Assembly: GCA_964450435.1 (NCBI GenBank)
Contig: CAYVCX010000006.1
Coordinates: forward strand, 1-64,000
Direction: 5' to 3'
Length of the DNA stretch: 64,000 nucleotides
Origin: SKLM01 sp964450435
Lineage (GTDB): Bacteria; Chloroflexota; Anaerolineae; B4-G1
The notes below the pieces were generated by a model. It was not told where the DNA came from and made no database searches. It was given only the letters and a program-made list of their open reading frames with translations. This document shows positions 62,039 to 64,000 of this stretch, piece after piece. The first letter of the stretch is position 1. The number at the start of each line of letters is the position of its first letter. Position numbers and translations under genes: made by a program.

Positions 62039-63425
62039 AGATCGTTCGCAGCAGGATTTTGATGTCGAGCAGGAGTGACCAGTTCTCGATGTACCAGATG
62101 TCGTATTTGGTTCTCTCAGAGATGGACGTATCCCCGCGCAGTCCATTAATCTGCGCCCATCCGGTGAGGCCTGCCCTCTCCCAGTGACGGTCCATATATC
62201 GTGGGATGGCGCGGCGGAACTGGTCGACGTAGACGGGACGCTCTGGGCGAGGGCCAACCAGGCTCATCTCTCCCAGCAGGACGTTGATCAGTTGGGGCAG
62301 CTCATCCACATCGATGCGCCGGAGGATGCGGCCCAGAGGGGTGACCCGAGGATCATCCTCCACCGTCCAGCCGGGCCCGTGGGCCTCAGCATTCCTCTCC
62401 ATCGAGCGGAATTTCAGTATCTTGAACGGCTTGGCATCCAGCCCCATGCGGTCCTGGACGTAGAATACCGGCCCCCGGGAGTCCAGTTTGATGAGGACCG
62501 CCACGAGCACCATCAACGGAGACAACACGACCAGGCCGAAGGCGGCGCCGACGATATCCATCACTCGCTTGGCGAGCCGTCGCCAACCGCGCAGCGCGAT
62601 GTCGCGGACGGTCACCAAAGGTAGGCCGCCCAGATCGCCGATACCTACCGGGCTGGCCATGATCTGGAATACGTCGGGGAAGACCTTGACCGTCACCTGT
62701 CCCTGCTCGCACTCGGAGAGCAGCATCAAGATCTCCTGGTGGGTGGCGTCCGGCAGAGCGATTATCACCTCGTCGATGTCGTGCTGGTGAATGAGGGAGG
62801 CGAGGTCGGTGGCGCTGCCGAGCAGCTCGGCGCCCAGGGCCACGTTGCCGCCTGCTCCGTTGGTGGTGACGAAGCCGGCCACCTCATATCCCAGGCCGGG
62901 ATTCGACTGGACCTTCTGGTAGACCATTCGTCCTACGTCTCCGGTACCGACGATCAGCAGCCGGTCGGATCCCCACCCCAGGCGGCGGAGACGGAAGCGG
63001 ATGTCGGTGTGCAGGACGCGGCCCATGGTGATGAGGACGATGGAGAGACCCCATGCGTAGGCGACGACAGCCCGTGAGTAGTCCATCTCCAACATGGTGT
63101 TCTTGAACAGCAGAGACGATAGGGCGACCCCTATCAGAGTACTGACGGTGGTGGCCCTGACGACGGAATAGAACTCGTCGATTCGGGATGTCGTGCGCGC
63201 CAGTCGATACAGTCTGGAGGTAGCAAAGACGACGACGATGGACCCGATGTGCGTCGCTACCAGAGCGCTATATTCGACGAACTGGCCCATGTTCTGCGCT
63301 TCTTCGGGCCAGGCGATCCAGCGGCGGAGCCAGTAGGCCACGTAGAAGGCCAGCCCGGCCATCACGATGTCGGTGAGGACGAGCGTGGCCACGAAGATGA
63401 CACGAACCTTCGACTTGGATCTCAT
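62007..63425 (-). CDS. Polyprenyl-phosphate sugar-1-phosphate transferase (WbaP/WcaJ family)
   Basis: A 472-residue membrane enzyme that loads the first sugar phosphate onto the lipid carrier for exopolysaccharide or capsule synthesis. Four N-terminal membrane helices (about residues 8-120), a CoA-binding-like Rossmann region (LLIVGTGDVGRMVYQKVQSN), a fifth hydrophobic segment (FGLVVLSPLMVLVAVLIKLD) and the catalytic domain follow. The last holds KILKFRSMERNAE, RRIDVDELPQLINVLLGEMS, LVGPRPERPVYVDQF and a final YDIWYIENWSLLLDIKIL. AGGAG before ATG 63425 sets the start; the open frame beyond to 63668 lies inside the next gene. Confidence 0.92.
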   Translation of the reverse strand: MRSKSKVRVIFVATLVLTDIVMAGLAFYVAYWLRRWIAWPEEAQNMGQFVEYSALVATHIGSIVVVFATSRLYRLARTTSRIDEFYSVVRATTVSTLIGVALSSLLFKNTMLEMDYSRAVVAYAWGLSIVLITMGRVLHTDIRFRLRRLGWGSDRLLIVGTGDVGRMVYQKVQSNPGLGYEVAGFVTTNGAGGNVALGAELLGSATDLASLIHQHDIDEVIIALPDATHQEILMLLSECEQGQVTVKVFPDVFQIMASPVGIGDLGGLPLVTVRDIALRGWRRLAKRVMDIVGAAFGLVVLSPLMVLVAVLIKLDSRGPVFYVQDRMGLDAKPFKILKFRSMERNAEAHGPGWTVEDDPRVTPLGRILRRIDVDELPQLINVLLGEMSLVGPRPERPVYVDQFRRAIPRYMDRHWERAGLTGWAQINGLRGDTSISERTKYDIWYIENWSLLLDIKILLRTIFNVFQSPNTY

Positions 63426-63436
63426 CGTGCGGTCTC

Positions 63437-64000
63437 CTATCGACTCCCCGCGGGAATGAGAGCGACTCGCAGTTGCTCGAGTTTCAGTCGCGTCGAGATG
63501 GTGCCGATGATCAAGCCGTGAGCCCACCACGGGGTCTGGGCAGCGAAGTGCTTGCGGTAGAACGTCTCCATAGCGCGGTAGAACTCGACCTGAGCTCGAG
63601 GGTTCTGGCGCGTGGAGGCTTTCTTGACGTGGAGCACGGTCACGGCGGGGTTGTAGTAGATTCTCCACCCCGCCTCCTTGATACGGTACGCCCAGTCCAG
63701 ATCCTCTCCGTACATGAAGAAACTCTCGTCCATCAGGCCAGCTTCCCGGATGGCCTCTCCCCGCACGAGCATAAAGGCACCAACGACCGAATCCACCTCG
63801 GTGGCCTGGTCGGGATCGAGATACGTCAGATTATACCGACCGAAACGCGGGCTATGAGGAAAGAGGCGTGATAGGCCGATCATGCGGTAGAAAGACACCT
63901 CGGGCGTAGGGAAGGAGCGCCGACAGGCGAGATCGAGCGAGCCATTGGGTCGTACCAGTTTTGGTCCGGCGGCTCCTGCATCGGCATGGCGGTCCATGAA
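63437..64000 (-). CDS. Glycosyltransferase family 2 protein, partial (5' end beyond the window)
   Basis: The C-terminal 187 or so residues of a GT-A glycosyltransferase of the rhamnosyltransferase/WcaA type. It shows [58 protein letters not shown] (catalytic ED..W region) and [15 protein letters not shown]. The start and the nucleotide-binding DxD part lie past position 64000. It ends 11 bases before the sugar-phosphate transferase start, so both belong to one polysaccharide operon read on the minus strand. Confidence 0.9.
   Translation of the reverse strand, partial: FMDRHADAGAAGPKLVRPNGSLDLACRRSFPTPEVSFYRMIGLSRLFPHSPRFGRYNLTYLDPDQATEVDSVVGAFMLVRGEAIREAGLMDESFFMYGEDLDWAYRIKEAGWRIYYNPAVTVLHVKKASTRQNPRAQVEFYRAMETFYRKHFAAQTPWWAHGLIIGTISTRLKLEQLRVALIPAGSR

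Overview
The window is GC-rich DNA from a bacterium, most likely a member of the Chloroflexota (Anaerolineae-like) recovered as a draft or metagenome assembly. This is inferred from protein style: a PASTA-type Ser/Thr kinase with an extra ectodomain, Thr/Pro-linked secreted proteins with zinc-ribbon N-termini, DUF1786 and DUF6125 proteins, and a tryptophan operon under a T-box. A run of exactly 100 N at 48786-48885 marks a scaffold gap. Promoters that can be read directly follow the TTGACA/TATAAT pattern with 16-17 bp spacers.

Layout. 1-6300 (+): molybdenum-cofactor genes moaB and moeA, a 49-residue membrane peptide, a DUF1786 protein, a NagD-like HAD phosphatase and an acyl-CoA ligase, closed by a strong bidirectional terminator. 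6331-10294 (-): ftsH and a PASTA kinase. 10789-18108 (-): trpEGDCFBA with a Trp-specific T-box leader and a consensus promoter. 18435-20558 (+): a Tat-type L,D-transpeptidase and a membrane-anchored SagB-type oxidoreductase. 20574-26293 (-): a decayed TSUP permease, then a PadR-MFS-nucleoside hydrolase-phosphatase-DUF6125 run and a nitroreductase. 26504-29459 (+): two tandem fusions of a DapA-type class I aldolase to a formaldehyde-activating-enzyme (Fae) domain, the most unusual genes here. 29642-31653 (-): a TrmO-like protein and S-adenosylhomocysteine hydrolase. 31906-40911 (-): a GntR-controlled operon with two knotted-type carbamoyltransferases, carbamate kinase, two fold-type II PLP enzymes, an MBL hydrolase and a NYN/LOTUS RNase-like protein. 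It looks like an energy-yielding route for ureido or diamino compounds. 41217-42743 (+): a CCA-adding-type nucleotidyltransferase.

42879-59181 is a corrinoid demethylation region: two intact MttB-superfamily methyltransferases (non-pyrrolysine), a corrinoid protein, a FadR-type GntR regulator, a polar-amino-acid ABC transporter and an ornithine-racemase-like PLP enzyme. The two intact mttB genes diverge from a 65-bp, almost perfectly dyad-symmetric element holding two face-to-face consensus promoters around a 16-bp palindrome. A broken mttB (42879-43617) and a broken substrate-binding-protein gene (48692-49210) lie upstream as relics of another copy. Between the relics sit three genes for zinc-ribbon or secreted Thr/Pro-rich proteins. 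59472-64000 holds a small membrane protein, an AlbA_2/GHKL-type ATP-binding regulator with a direct repeat behind it, and the start of a polysaccharide locus (sugar-phosphate transferase and a glycosyltransferase cut by the window edge).

Taken together the accessory half suggests an organism living on nitrogenous osmolytes or amino-acid derivatives: uptake by the PAAT transporter, racemisation, corrinoid demethylation, handling of formaldehyde-level C1 units by the DapA-Fae proteins, and ATP from carbamoyl phosphate. These links are inference from gene content. I recognised no rRNA, tRNA, CRISPR array or intact insertion sequence.
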